28,423 nt of DNA from JALYUA01 sp038229875 (GTDB lineage: Bacteria > Acidobacteriota > Thermoanaerobaculia > UBA5066 > Gp7-AA6). The stretch is taken from the NCBI GenBank assembly GCA_038229875.1, contig JBBROA010000049.1, positions 1-28,423 on the forward strand, written 5' to 3'. The translations under genes were made by a program, and so were the position numbers. Of the stretch, positions 16,242-24,431 are shown in pieces. Position 1 is the stretch's first letter. Every line of letters begins with the position of its first letter. Under the pieces are notes generated by a model, which saw only the letters and a program-made list of their open reading frames with translations, had not been told where the DNA came from and did not search any database.

Positions 16242-19200
16242 TCACCTTCCCACCCCCAGTGAATCCCAGTTCAGGATCGCGTTCCACACGAGGGCGTAGC
16301 TTCCCCGCGTTTCTCCCCGCCAGATCGGGTTGTTCGAGAACAGGACGACGTGCCCGCGCTCGACCGGCACGTCGATCACCGCCGGATGCTGCGCGATCTC
16401 CTTGCCTCCCTCGAGGAGGCCCGAGATGAGGAGGTCCTTGCTGTCGCCGTAGCGAAGCACGACCCGGGGCCGCGCACTTTCGGGGATGACGAAGATCCCG
16501 TTTCGCTTCTGCTCGTCGGTCAGAGGCAGGGCTTCCCAGGGCTCCGCCTCCGGCTCCTCGGGAGGCTCCGCGTAAGCGCGGCCGGTCGGACGGTCCGGGT
16601 CCTCCGCCGTCCCTCGTCCGGTGGCGCGTTCGCGCTCGTCGCGGGGACGGCGGCGTCCCCCGCGCCCGCCCGCCATGTGGCTCAGGTTGAAGATGGGCCC
16701 GTCGAACGAGTAGATCGCGGGGGATTCCAAGTATCCGTACGCGATCGGGCTCGTCCTGTCGACGAGCTTCGACCGCACGACGCTCCCCGTGAGCTTCAGC
16801 GTGTTCGCGCGCGCGACGGAAACTCCGGGCGTGAGTCCGAAGTTCACGGCCAGCTCGGCCGTGTCCATCACGGACACGAGCAGCCCGCCGCGGGCGACGA
16901 ACGACCGGAGATGCTCGAGCCCTTCGAACCCGAGGCCCGGGCGCATGTCGTCGGTCGAGTCCACGGAAGCGAGATTCGGCGTCTCGGGGGTTTTCTTCCA
17001 CGGGAGCGGATTTCCCCACAGAGGCATCCCGGAAACGATCGCCTGGGCGCCGCGGCCGACCGGGGGAAAGAGGAGCACGTCGAATCGCGCGGTGAGGTCC
17101 GGCGTCGCCGCGATCGTCTGCGTGCTGATCGAAACGTACGGGATCGCGAGCTCGTCGAAGGCGAGGCGCCACCAGCCTTCGTCCTGGGTCGAGAGCCATG
17201 TATGGACCATCGCGATCCGGGGCGCGCGCAGCGGGTGTGTCCCGACCTTCGGTGCGGAGGAGAGAGCGATTCCCGAGAGGCCGAGCTCCTGGAGGGCGCG
17301 CGAGAGCTCCCCGGCCGCGACGCCGCGGACGAGAAACGTCCCCCGAGGAAATCGCCGGCCGCCGGACTCGAAAGGTTCCTCGGCCGCCTGGAGGTCCGCC
17401 TTCGGAAAGCGGAAGCGAAGCGTCGCGAGCCCTGAGTCGGCGTTGTGCGGTATCGCGACAACGGAGCCGGACCCCTGGACGCCGCCCGATGATGCGAGAG
17501 GCGCTGAAACCGGGGCCATCGGCGCGGCCAGGACCGAGGGATCGATGACGCGGCGAACCTGGACTCCGAAAAGTTCCCCGAACGTCCACCCCGTGTCGTC
17601 GTATGGGCTCTTCTGCGGGTCCTCGGGGCTCCAGTACTGGTAATCGAGCAGCATGTCGGCGATCCGGCTGTACGGCTGGTCCATGCGGACGACGTAACTG
17701 CCCGCCGGAAATGTCCTCGACTCCTTCACCCACGTCTTGCGTTTCTTCGCCGGAACGTCCGCATCGGTCCCCGCAGCGCCGCGCTTCCGCGTCGCACTCG
17801 GGCGGGGAGCGGTCATCGCCGTTTCGGCCGTGTCCTTGCTGCGGTCCACCTCTTTCGCGGCCTCTTTGGCGGACTCCCTGTCGCGAGGCGCCTCGGCCTC
17901 GGGCGCGTCGTCGTCCTTCCGCGACTTGCTCCGGACCTCGATGGTCGCCTTGAACGCCGCGGTCGCGCGGGAGACCTCGCACCCCTGCATCTGCAGGATG
18001 CGGAGGAGCTCCGCTCGTGCGCCCGGCCGGGGATCGTCCGCGGGAAAAACGTAAGCGGCGGGCCCCTCGGCCGCGGGCTTTTCGATCGACCGTTTCGCCT
18101 TGCGGTAAAAATTCCGGAGGAACTCCTGTCCGTGATCGGCGAAGTAGTGCAGGGACACCAGCAGCCCGGTCTGCTGGTAGTTGTTGTTGTTGCGCTGCGA
18201 CCACTTCGTGCGGGGCAGCGGAGGGTTCTGCCGGTACCAGTTCCGCGAGTATTCCTGCGGAGAGAGGGTCCGCTCCACGGTGTCGGCGCCGGCGTTCCCG
18301 AACGTTTCGTAGAGCCGGCTGATCCCGTTGTGGGTCGCGGCGATGAACATCAGGTAGCCGGGCGTCCACGTGTCGAAGGTGCCGTGCGTGAAGACTCCGG
18401 GCATCCCGAGCCGCGTCATCTCGGCAACGTTGTTCCAGCCGAGCATCTGCCATTCGTTGGTCAGGATCGGATCGAGCCACGCGTTGTACGGGCCGTCGCC
18501 CACGGTGTTGTCGTACAGGTAGGGCACCGATTCGTGCAGGTCGTGGAGGACGGTCGCCTTTTCGTACAGGAACTCGTTCAGCACGTTCCGGGTCAGCGCA
18601 AGGGTCAGGCCCATCGCATCCCGGTTGTTGTCGTGCGCGACGTACTTGCCCCAGTAAACGAGGGGAGGCCAGTTGTCCTTCGGGTGCGCGACGTGCCAGC
18701 GATACACGTCCACCTGCCGGTCGCGCCCGTCCACTTCGACGACGGGCGTGATCACCGTCAGCACGTGGTCACGGATGTCGCGGACGTACGGGCTCTCGTC
18801 GACCGCGAGCCGGTAGGCGAGCTCCATGAGCGCGGTCGGCGATCCGGTCTCGGGCGAGTGGATCGTCCCGGTGATGTAGTATACGGGCGTTGACGCCGCC
18901 ACGAGTGCGTCCGCTTCCGAGTCGTTCATCCGGATCAGCCGAGGGTCCGCCAGCCGCGTCAGCCGGGACCGGTTCTGGTCCATCTCGGCGATGAGCTTCT
19001 CGGACGCGACCGTCACCGCGATCATTTCGCGGCCCTCCTCCGTGCGGCCGATCGTCCTCACCCGGACGCGCGGGCTCGCCTTTTCGAGCATCCGGAAATA
19101 CCGGTAAATCTCCTCGGAGTAGGGAAGCCTTCCGGGCGCGCCCGCGACGTCGCCGAGAACCGACCGGGGAGTCGGAACGGAGGCGGATGCCGGGAGGTAA

Positions 19201-19382
19201 TCGACGAGCGGCGAGAGGAAGAACGTCTCCGTCGTGTACTCCCGGATCTTCTTCGTGTACTCCTCGTCGAGCGGCTGCGCCGGATCGCGCCCCGGGGCGC
19301 GGTCGAGGCCGGCGAGAACGCCGCAGAGAAGCCAGGCGGCGGCGAACAACGGGGCGGACAGTCTGCGCGTAGAGGTAGCCAA
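16242..19382 (-). CDS. Large exported M14-family zinc carboxypeptidase-like protein
   Basis: The protein is 1046 residues from the chosen TTG. A signal peptide is visible (MATSTRRLSAPLFAAAWLLC). The M14 catalytic domain, about 80-430, has zinc ligands in HSPE (His175, Glu178) and probably His283 in LHDLHES. HDNNRD (250-255) supplies substrate-binding residues, and Glu359 in YETFGN is the likely catalytic base. A highly charged Lys/Glu/Arg linker fills about 484-554. The C-terminal half includes RIAMVHTWLSTQDEGWW and a segment resembling a glutamine-amidotransferase-like fold, interrupted by a second Arg/Glu/Pro-rich insert at about 904-953. TTG 19382 is preferred because AAAAGGAG (19399-19392) precedes it by 9 bases and the signal peptide begins at once. 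ATG 19421 and ATG 19412 lack a ribosome-binding site. It lies 80 bases after gdhA on the same strand. Confidence 0.88.
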   Translation of the reverse strand: MATSTRRLSAPLFAAAWLLCGVLAGLDRAPGRDPAQPLDEEYTKKIREYTTETFFLSPLVDYLPASASVPTPRSVLGDVAGAPGRLPYSEEIYRYFRMLEKASPRVRVRTIGRTEEGREMIAVTVASEKLIAEMDQNRSRLTRLADPRLIRMNDSEADALVAASTPVYYITGTIHSPETGSPTALMELAYRLAVDESPYVRDIRDHVLTVITPVVEVDGRDRQVDVYRWHVAHPKDNWPPLVYWGKYVAHDNNRDAMGLTLALTRNVLNEFLYEKATVLHDLHESVPYLYDNTVGDGPYNAWLDPILTNEWQMLGWNNVAEMTRLGMPGVFTHGTFDTWTPGYLMFIAATHNGISRLYETFGNAGADTVERTLSPQEYSRNWYRQNPPLPRTKWSQRNNNNYQQTGLLVSLHYFADHGQEFLRNFYRKAKRSIEKPAAEGPAAYVFPADDPRPGARAELLRILQMQGCEVSRATAAFKATIEVRSKSRKDDDAPEAEAPRDRESAKEAAKEVDRSKDTAETAMTAPRPSATRKRGAAGTDADVPAKKRKTWVKESRTFPAGSYVVRMDQPYSRIADMLLDYQYWSPEDPQKSPYDDTGWTFGELFGVQVRRVIDPSVLAAPMAPVSAPLASSGGVQGSGSVVAIPHNADSGLATLRFRFPKADLQAAEEPFESGGRRFPRGTFLVRGVAAGELSRALQELGLSGIALSSAPKVGTHPLRAPRIAMVHTWLSTQDEGWWRLAFDELAIPYVSISTQTIAATPDLTARFDVLLFPPVGRGAQAIVSGMPLWGNPLPWKKTPETPNLASVDSTDDMRPGLGFEGLEHLRSFVARGGLLVSVMDTAELAVNFGLTPGVSVARANTLKLTGSVVRSKLVDRTSPIAYGYLESPAIYSFDGPIFNLSHMAGGRGGRRRPRDERERATGRGTAEDPDRPTGRAYAEPPEEPEAEPWEALPLTDEQKRNGIFVIPESARPRVVLRYGDSKDLLISGLLEGGKEIAQHPAVIDVPVERGHVVLFSNNPIWRGETRGSYALVWNAILNWDSLGVGR

Positions 19383-19391
19383 CGAAAGACG

Positions 19392-19399
19392 CTCCTTTT
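19392..19399 (-). promoter_or_regulatory. Ribosome-binding site that favours the TTG start of the M14 gene
   Basis: AAAAGGAG on the minus strand ends 9 bases before TTG 19382 and lies inside the coding region if either upstream ATG were used. It is the only good Shine-Dalgarno-like sequence near this 5' end. Confidence 0.5.
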
Positions 19400-19408
19400 C
19401 CGAAGCCG

Positions 19409-19426
19409 GCATGTGAGGCATGTGAG
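19409..19426. repeat. Perfect 9-bp tandem duplication
   Basis: GCATGTGAG occurs twice in direct succession. On the minus strand each copy supplies one of the two in-frame ATG codons upstream of the M14 TTG start, so the duplication created an extra possible start codon. It lies in the gap after gdhA. Confidence 0.55.
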
Positions 19427-19462
19427 GGCAGCCGGGATTCTCTCAGACCGGGGTGGCTCGCT

Positions 19463-20737
19463 CTACGGGAAGATCCCGCGGATCCTCGTGGCCTCTTCGA
19501 CGCGGGCGATCGCCAGCACGAGAGCGCCCGTGCGCAGGTCGGTGTCGTGCCGCCGAGCGGTGGACTCGACGTCCTCGTAGGCGCGTCGGATCGTTTTCTG
19601 GAGGTGCGTTCGGACCATGTCCGCGTCCCAGAAGAACGAGTAGAGGTTCTGGACCCACTCGAAGTACGAAACGGTCACACCTCCCGCGTTTGCCAGGATG
19701 TCGGGAATCACGACAATGCCCTTGCCGCGCAGGATGTCGTCCGCGTCGGGCGTGGTCGGCCCGTTCGCCGCTTCCGCGACGATCCTCGCCTTGATCCTGG
19801 CGGCGTTCTTCCGCGTGATGACGCCCTCGAGCGCCGCGGGGACGAGCACGTCGACGGGAAGCTCGAGCAGCTCCTCGTTCGTGATCCTGTCGCCCTTGCC
19901 CGCCGAGACGCTTCCCTTTCGCCCCTTGACCTCCGCGACCGCGTCGAGGCCGATCCCCTTTTCGTTGTAGAGAGCGCCTCCGGAGTCAGAGACCGCCACC
20001 ACCCGCACGCCCGCTTCCGCCAGAAACTTCGCGACGAACGAGCCGGCGTTGCCGAATCCCTGCACGGCGGCCGTCGCCCCCTTCAGATTGAGGCTCTGGC
20101 GCCGCGAGGCCTCTTCGATCGCGACGAAACAGCCTTCGGCGGTCGCTTCATTGCGCCCGACCGAGCCTCCGAGCGACAGCGGCTTTCCGGTGACGACCCC
20201 GAGGCTCGAGTGCCCTGACGTCATCGCGTAGGTATCCATCATCCAGGCCATCGTCTGAGAGTTCGTGTAAACGTCCGGAGCCGGGATGTCGCGGTCGGGT
20301 CCCAGGATGATGGCGATCTCCGACGTGAAGCGCCGGGTGAGCCGCTCGTTCTCGCCCGCGGAAAGCGCCTTCGGGTCGACTGTGACGCCGCCCTTCGCGC
20401 CGCCGAACGGGATGTTGACGACCGCGCACTTCCACGTCATCCACATCGCGAGGGCCTTCACCTCGTCGATCGTGACGCCGGGGTGGTACCGGATTCCTCC
20501 CTTGGAGGGCCCCCGCGCGATCGAATGCTGCACGCGATGTCCCGGGAAGACGCGGATCGATCCGTCATCCATCTTCACCGGGATGGACACGGTCAACTGG
20601 CGCTTCGGATTTCGGAGAACTTCCCGCATCCCCGGATTCAACTCGAGCACGTCGGCGGCGCGGCTGAACTGGCGCAGCGCGAACTCGTAGGGATTTAAGT
20701 TCTCCGCGGTAACGACCGGCTTCGGGTTCGCCGCCAT
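19463..20737 (-). CDS. gdhA: Glutamate dehydrogenase (Glu/Leu/Phe/Val dehydrogenase family)
   Basis: This 424-residue cytoplasmic enzyme interconverts glutamate with 2-oxoglutarate and ammonia using NAD(P). The substrate domain has GPSKGGIRYHPGVTIDEVKA (about 76-95), MTWKCAVVNIPFGGAKGG (100-117, with the conserved lysines) and DIPAPDVYTNSQTMAWMMD. The coenzyme domain carries the Rossmann motif VQGFGNAGSF. Length and motifs fit the hexameric class. ATG at 20737 is fixed by AAAAGGAG (20750-20743), 5 bases upstream. This ribosome-binding site lies inside rex, whose 3' end overlaps gdhA by 43 bases. The longer in-frame open frame reaching 22543 is a shadow across rex and nuoN. Next to Rex and complex I, an NAD-dependent catabolic role is likely, but coenzyme preference is not proven by the sequence. 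Confidence 0.96.
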   Translation of the reverse strand: MAANPKPVVTAENLNPYEFALRQFSRAADVLELNPGMREVLRNPKRQLTVSIPVKMDDGSIRVFPGHRVQHSIARGPSKGGIRYHPGVTIDEVKALAMWMTWKCAVVNIPFGGAKGGVTVDPKALSAGENERLTRRFTSEIAIILGPDRDIPAPDVYTNSQTMAWMMDTYAMTSGHSSLGVVTGKPLSLGGSVGRNEATAEGCFVAIEEASRRQSLNLKGATAAVQGFGNAGSFVAKFLAEAGVRVVAVSDSGGALYNEKGIGLDAVAEVKGRKGSVSAGKGDRITNEELLELPVDVLVPAALEGVITRKNAARIKARIVAEAANGPTTPDADDILRGKGIVVIPDILANAGGVTVSYFEWVQNLYSFFWDADMVRTHLQKTIRRAYEDVESTARRHDTDLRTGALVLAIARVEEATRIRGIFP

Positions 20738-21402
20738 GGTTGCTCCTTTTCTCTTGAGAGGCCGGTGGGGCCGGCCCCGATGTAAAACGACAGGGTCTCG
20801 AGCTGGATCTTCAGGTCGACGTTCTTGACGTGAACATCGGAAGGAGGCGTCAACCGGGCGGGGGTGAAGTTCAAGATTCCCGAGATGCCCGATTCCCAGC
20901 ACAGGCGAGCCGCCGCCGCCGCGGCCTCCTCGGGCACGGTCAGAACGGCGACCTCGATTGCGAGGTCCGCCGCCATCTCCGGAAGGTCGTCGAGCGGCGA
21001 GATCGTCAGGCCGGCGCGCGTGCGCGCTCCTATCCGCGCCGGGTCCGTGTCGAACACGGCCGCGACGGCAAATCCGCCGGAGCGAAATCCCGGGTAGTCG
21101 GCCAGCGCCGTCCCGAGTCTGCCCGCCCCCACGATCGCAATCCGGCGCGTGCGGTCGAGGCCCAGGAGGCCGACCAGGTGACGGCGCAGGGACGCGACCT
21201 CGTAGCCCACGCCCCGCACGCCGAACTCCCCGAAGGTCGCGAGGTCCTTCCGGATCTGCGAGGAATTGAGCTCGAAACGCCGCGCGAAGGAGTCCGACGA
21301 GACGTGTCGGACCCCTTCTCCCTCCAGGACCTCGAGCGAGCGGAGGTAGAGGGAGAGCCTGGCCGCCGTGGACTCGGACACGGACCGGCGGTCGAGGGTC
21401 AT
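20695..21402 (-). CDS. rex: Redox-sensing transcriptional repressor Rex
   Basis: Rex binds DNA when NAD+ is high and releases it when NADH rises, controlling fermentative and respiratory genes. This 235-residue protein has an N-terminal winged helix (about 15-70) containing SSQIRKDLATFGEFGVRGVG, the strongly conserved Rex recognition region. The Rossmann NAD(H) motif is IAIVGAGRLGTALADYPGF (about 88-106). The C-terminal swapped helix contains VDLKIQLETLSFY, after which about 25 Arg-rich extra residues run into gdhA. That tail is longer than usual for Rex. ATG at 21402 lies 24 bases after the nuoN stop and has only a distant GGAG. I saw no clear TTGTGAA-N4-TTCACAA operator in the window; the nuo promoter is outside it. 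Confidence 0.95.
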   Translation of the reverse strand: MTLDRRSVSESTAARLSLYLRSLEVLEGEGVRHVSSDSFARRFELNSSQIRKDLATFGEFGVRGVGYEVASLRRHLVGLLGLDRTRRIAIVGAGRLGTALADYPGFRSGGFAVAAVFDTDPARIGARTRAGLTISPLDDLPEMAADLAIEVAVLTVPEEAAAAAARLCWESGISGILNFTPARLTPPSDVHVKNVDLKIQLETLSFYIGAGPTGLSREKEQPWRRTRSRSLPRRT

Positions 21403-21426
21403 GCGGCTTCGGTGGCTCCGCCCGGG

Positions 21427-22884
21427 TCAGGGGCCGAAGAAAGGGAAGCTGTCGGCCGCGCCCCGCGCGAGCTCCCACAGCTTCGAAGGGAAGATTCCGA
21501 GCGCGAAGATCAGGATTCCGCAGAGCCCCAGCGCGAGCCCGTCGGACAGGGGCAGGCGCGGCGGCCGCTCGTCGTCGATCGGGTCGCGCATGTACATGAT
21601 GTAGACGATCTTCAGGTAGTACCCGATCGAGACGAGGCTGTTCACAACGCCGATGATCGCCAGCGCGTACAGCCCGCGATCGACGGCGGCCTTGAAGAGG
21701 AAGAACTTTCCGATAAACCCCGCGGTCGCGGGGATCCCGGCTAGCGAAAACAGACACAGCGCGAGAACACCCGCCGCAAACGGGGAGCGCCGCCCTTCGC
21801 CCGCCAGAAGTCCGATGGGATGCGGCTTCGTCTCGTCCCGGAAGAGTGCCGCCACCGCCGCGAACGCGCCGGCATTCGAAGCGAGATACGCGAAGAAGAA
21901 CACCACGACGGCCGCCAGCGCGTCGCGCCCGAAGGCCGCGAGCGCGATGAGCACGTATCCCATCTGGGCGATGCCCGAGTAGGCCAGAAGCCTTTTGATG
22001 TCCCTCTGCGCGAGTGCGACGACGTTGCCGAGCGTCATCGAGAGGATGGCGAGCGCGACGACGGCGAGCCGGAAGCGGTCGGGCAGGCCGCCCTGGAAGA
22101 CCGCCGTGAAGACGCGGTAGAGCACGAGGATGCTGGCGCCCTTCGGAGCGACCGAGAGATACGTTACCGCCGGCGTCGGCATTCCCTGGTACACGTCCGG
22201 CGCCCAGGCGTGAAACGGGGCGACCGACATCTTGAACCCGAAGCCGACTAAGAGGAGCAGGAGGCCGAAGATGACGAGAGGGTCGTGCGCGAGACCGACC
22301 TGCGAGAGCGCGGACAGGCGCACGCTGCCGCTCTTCGCGAACAGGAACACGATGCCGTAGAGCGTGAACGCGGAGCCGAACGCTCCCGTCAGGAAGTATT
22401 TGAGCCCCGCTTCGGACGAAGCCGGAATCGTTCGGAAGATGCCCGCGAGCACATAGAACGAGAGCGAGAGGAGCTCCAGTCCGACGAAAATGACGAGGAG
22501 ATCGAGGCCGCGCGTCAGGAGCGACACGCCGACGTGTCCCCACAGCAGAAGGGCGTAGAACTCCCCGCGCTCTTCTCCGGTGCGCCGCAGGTAGTTCTTC
22601 GCCACCAGGATTGCGATTGCGGCGGTCCCTCCGATGAACATCCCCATGAGCGACGTGAGCGTGGACGTCTCGAGCCGTCCTCCGAAGGAGGCGCCGGCCG
22701 GCGCCTTCAGGAGCATCATGAGCGACCCCGCCACCGCCGCGAGCGAGATGGTCGCGAACCAGCTCCGGGAGCGCGGCGCGAAGGCTTCCAGGAGAATGAG
22801 CAGGCAGCCGGCGGCGGACAGGATGATCTCGGGCGTGATCGCCGCGAGCTCTTCGGGGCCGAACTGCAGGAGCCCGGACGTCAT
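21427..22884 (-). CDS. nuoN: NADH-quinone oxidoreductase subunit N
   Basis: This 485-residue antiporter-like proton-pumping subunit of complex I sits in the inner membrane. It has about 14 hydrophobic segments. Conserved features are the TM5 glutamate Glu137 in VIFVGLELLSLSFYVLAG, the TM7 lysine Lys218 in GFGFKMSVAPFHAWAPDVY, and RDIKRLLAYSGIAQMGYVL. Length is normal for the subunit. ATG at 22884 overlaps the nuoM stop by 4 bases (ATGA), implying coupled translation. As usual it is the last nuo gene, but here rex follows after only 24 bases on the same strand. Confidence 0.96.
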   Translation of the reverse strand: MTSGLLQFGPEELAAITPEIILSAAGCLLILLEAFAPRSRSWFATISLAAVAGSLMMLLKAPAGASFGGRLETSTLTSLMGMFIGGTAAIAILVAKNYLRRTGEERGEFYALLLWGHVGVSLLTRGLDLLVIFVGLELLSLSFYVLAGIFRTIPASSEAGLKYFLTGAFGSAFTLYGIVFLFAKSGSVRLSALSQVGLAHDPLVIFGLLLLLVGFGFKMSVAPFHAWAPDVYQGMPTPAVTYLSVAPKGASILVLYRVFTAVFQGGLPDRFRLAVVALAILSMTLGNVVALAQRDIKRLLAYSGIAQMGYVLIALAAFGRDALAAVVVFFFAYLASNAGAFAAVAALFRDETKPHPIGLLAGEGRRSPFAAGVLALCLFSLAGIPATAGFIGKFFLFKAAVDRGLYALAIIGVVNSLVSIGYYLKIVYIMYMRDPIDDERPPRLPLSDGLALGLCGILIFALGIFPSKLWELARGAADSFPFFGP

Positions 22885-24431
22885 CGCCGCCGCCCCGCCG
22901 GCTCCGGCAGCACTGCGGCGTGCGCCTGCACGCGACGCGCGTTCACCGACGCCTGGAGAGCGTCGACAGAGGGCCGGATGCGCTCCAGCACGTCATTCGG
23001 CCGCACGCCGATCCAGACCATCAGCACGACCAGCACCGCCGCCGCGATGAGCTCGCTCGGGCGAATTTCGGGGAGCGACCGGTTCTCTTCGTGGACGAGC
23101 GGATTCCAGAACACCCGCTGGACCATCGTGAGCATGTACACGGCAGACAGGATGACTCCCGTGGCCGCGACGACGGACCACCACCGATGAGACGACGTCC
23201 ACGTGCCGAGAAGGATCAGGAACTCCCCGACGAAGCCATTCAAGCCCGGCAACCCGATCGAGGAAAACGTCGCGACGAGAAAGAGACCCGTCGTCACCGG
23301 CACGATGCCGGCGATCCCTCCGTACGCTCCGATCTCGCGGGTGTGCCGCCGCTCGTACAGGACGCCGACGAGCAGGAACAGAGCTCCCGTCGAAAGCCCG
23401 TGGTTGACCATCTGCAGGACGGAGCCGGCAAGAGCCGTTGACGTCCAGGCGGCGATCCCGACGACGACCAGCCCGAGGTGAGAGACGGACGAGTAGGCGA
23501 CGAGCCTCTTCATGTCCTTCTGCGGAAAGGCGACCAGAGCGCCGTAGACGACGCCGATCACGCCGAGGAGGCCCACCCAGGGCGCGTATCGCATCGCGGC
23601 ATCCGGAAAGAGCGGCAGGGCAAAGCGCAGGTACCCGTACACCCCGAGCTTTAAGAGCACGCCCGCCAGCAGGATCGAGCCCGCCGTCGGCGCCTCGGTG
23701 TGCGCGTCGGGCAGCCAGGTGTGGAGGGGGAAGACCGGCACCTTGATCGCGAAGGCGAGGGCGAACGCGAGGAAGAGCACGGTCTGCACTTCGGGCGCGA
23801 AGCTCACCCGCAGGAGATCCGACAAGAGGAAGGACCATTCGCCCGTGAGCGCCCGGTGCCGGCCGGCGACGTAGAGGATCGCCAGGAACATCAGCAGGCT
23901 GCCGGACATCGTGAACAGGAAGAACTTCATCGCCGCGTAGATCCGCCGCGAGCCGCCCCAGATGCCGATGATGAAGTACATCGGGACGAGCATCACTTCC
24001 CAGAAGACGTAGAAGAGCGCGACGTCGAGTGCGCAGAGTGTGCCGATGACGCCGGTCTCGAGCGCGAGGAACGCGAATGAGAACGCCCGGACGCTCTTCG
24101 AGACGTGAGAGAGCGAGAACAGAAGCGAAACCGGGGTCAGGACCGTCGTCAGCAGGATCAGGACGAGCGAAATGCCGTCGATCCCGAGCGAGTAGGAGAT
24201 TCCGAGCGAGGGGACCCAGTCGAGGCGCTCGGCGAACTGGAACCCCGGCATGTGAGGGTCAAACCGCATCCAGAGGGGGAGAGACAGCGCGAGCTCCAGC
24301 ACCGACAGGGCGAGCGCGAAGGCCTTCGCGGCGCCGGCAGCGGACTTCGGAAAGAGAAGGAGCAGCGCGCCGCCGGCGAGCGGGAGGAAGATCAGCACCG
24401 ACAGCAGGTGCCGGCCGAGCAGCGCCGTCAT
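22881..24431 (-). CDS. nuoM: NADH-quinone oxidoreductase subunit M
   Basis: This is a 516-residue antiporter-like membrane subunit of complex I. Key residues are present: Glu145 in FWEVMLVPMYFIIGIWGG, Lys230 in FAIKVPVFPLHTWLPDAHTE, and the KDMKRLVAYSSVSHLGLVV segment. These form the central charged relay thought to carry protons. The C-terminal 30 residues after the last helix are hydrophilic. The ATG at 24431 shares one base with the nuoL stop (TGATG), and its own stop overlaps nuoN. The gene is intact and of usual length. Confidence 0.97.
   Translation of the reverse strand: MTALLGRHLLSVLIFLPLAGGALLLLFPKSAAGAAKAFALALSVLELALSLPLWMRFDPHMPGFQFAERLDWVPSLGISYSLGIDGISLVLILLTTVLTPVSLLFSLSHVSKSVRAFSFAFLALETGVIGTLCALDVALFYVFWEVMLVPMYFIIGIWGGSRRIYAAMKFFLFTMSGSLLMFLAILYVAGRHRALTGEWSFLLSDLLRVSFAPEVQTVLFLAFALAFAIKVPVFPLHTWLPDAHTEAPTAGSILLAGVLLKLGVYGYLRFALPLFPDAAMRYAPWVGLLGVIGVVYGALVAFPQKDMKRLVAYSSVSHLGLVVVGIAAWTSTALAGSVLQMVNHGLSTGALFLLVGVLYERRHTREIGAYGGIAGIVPVTTGLFLVATFSSIGLPGLNGFVGEFLILLGTWTSSHRWWSVVAATGVILSAVYMLTMVQRVFWNPLVHEENRSLPEIRPSELIAAAVLVVLMVWIGVRPNDVLERIRPSVDALQASVNARRVQAHAAVLPEPAGRRR

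Noticed and set aside
16171..18480. 769-residue minus-strand open frame in a second frame of the M14 gene
   Set aside because: It is extremely Arg-rich with no domain features, while the M14 frame shows clear catalytic motifs.
20738..22543. Upstream extension of the gdhA frame across rex and nuoN
   Set aside because: The extension is Arg-rich shadow sequence. The gdhA ATG at 20737 has a good ribosome-binding site and a complete enzyme follows.
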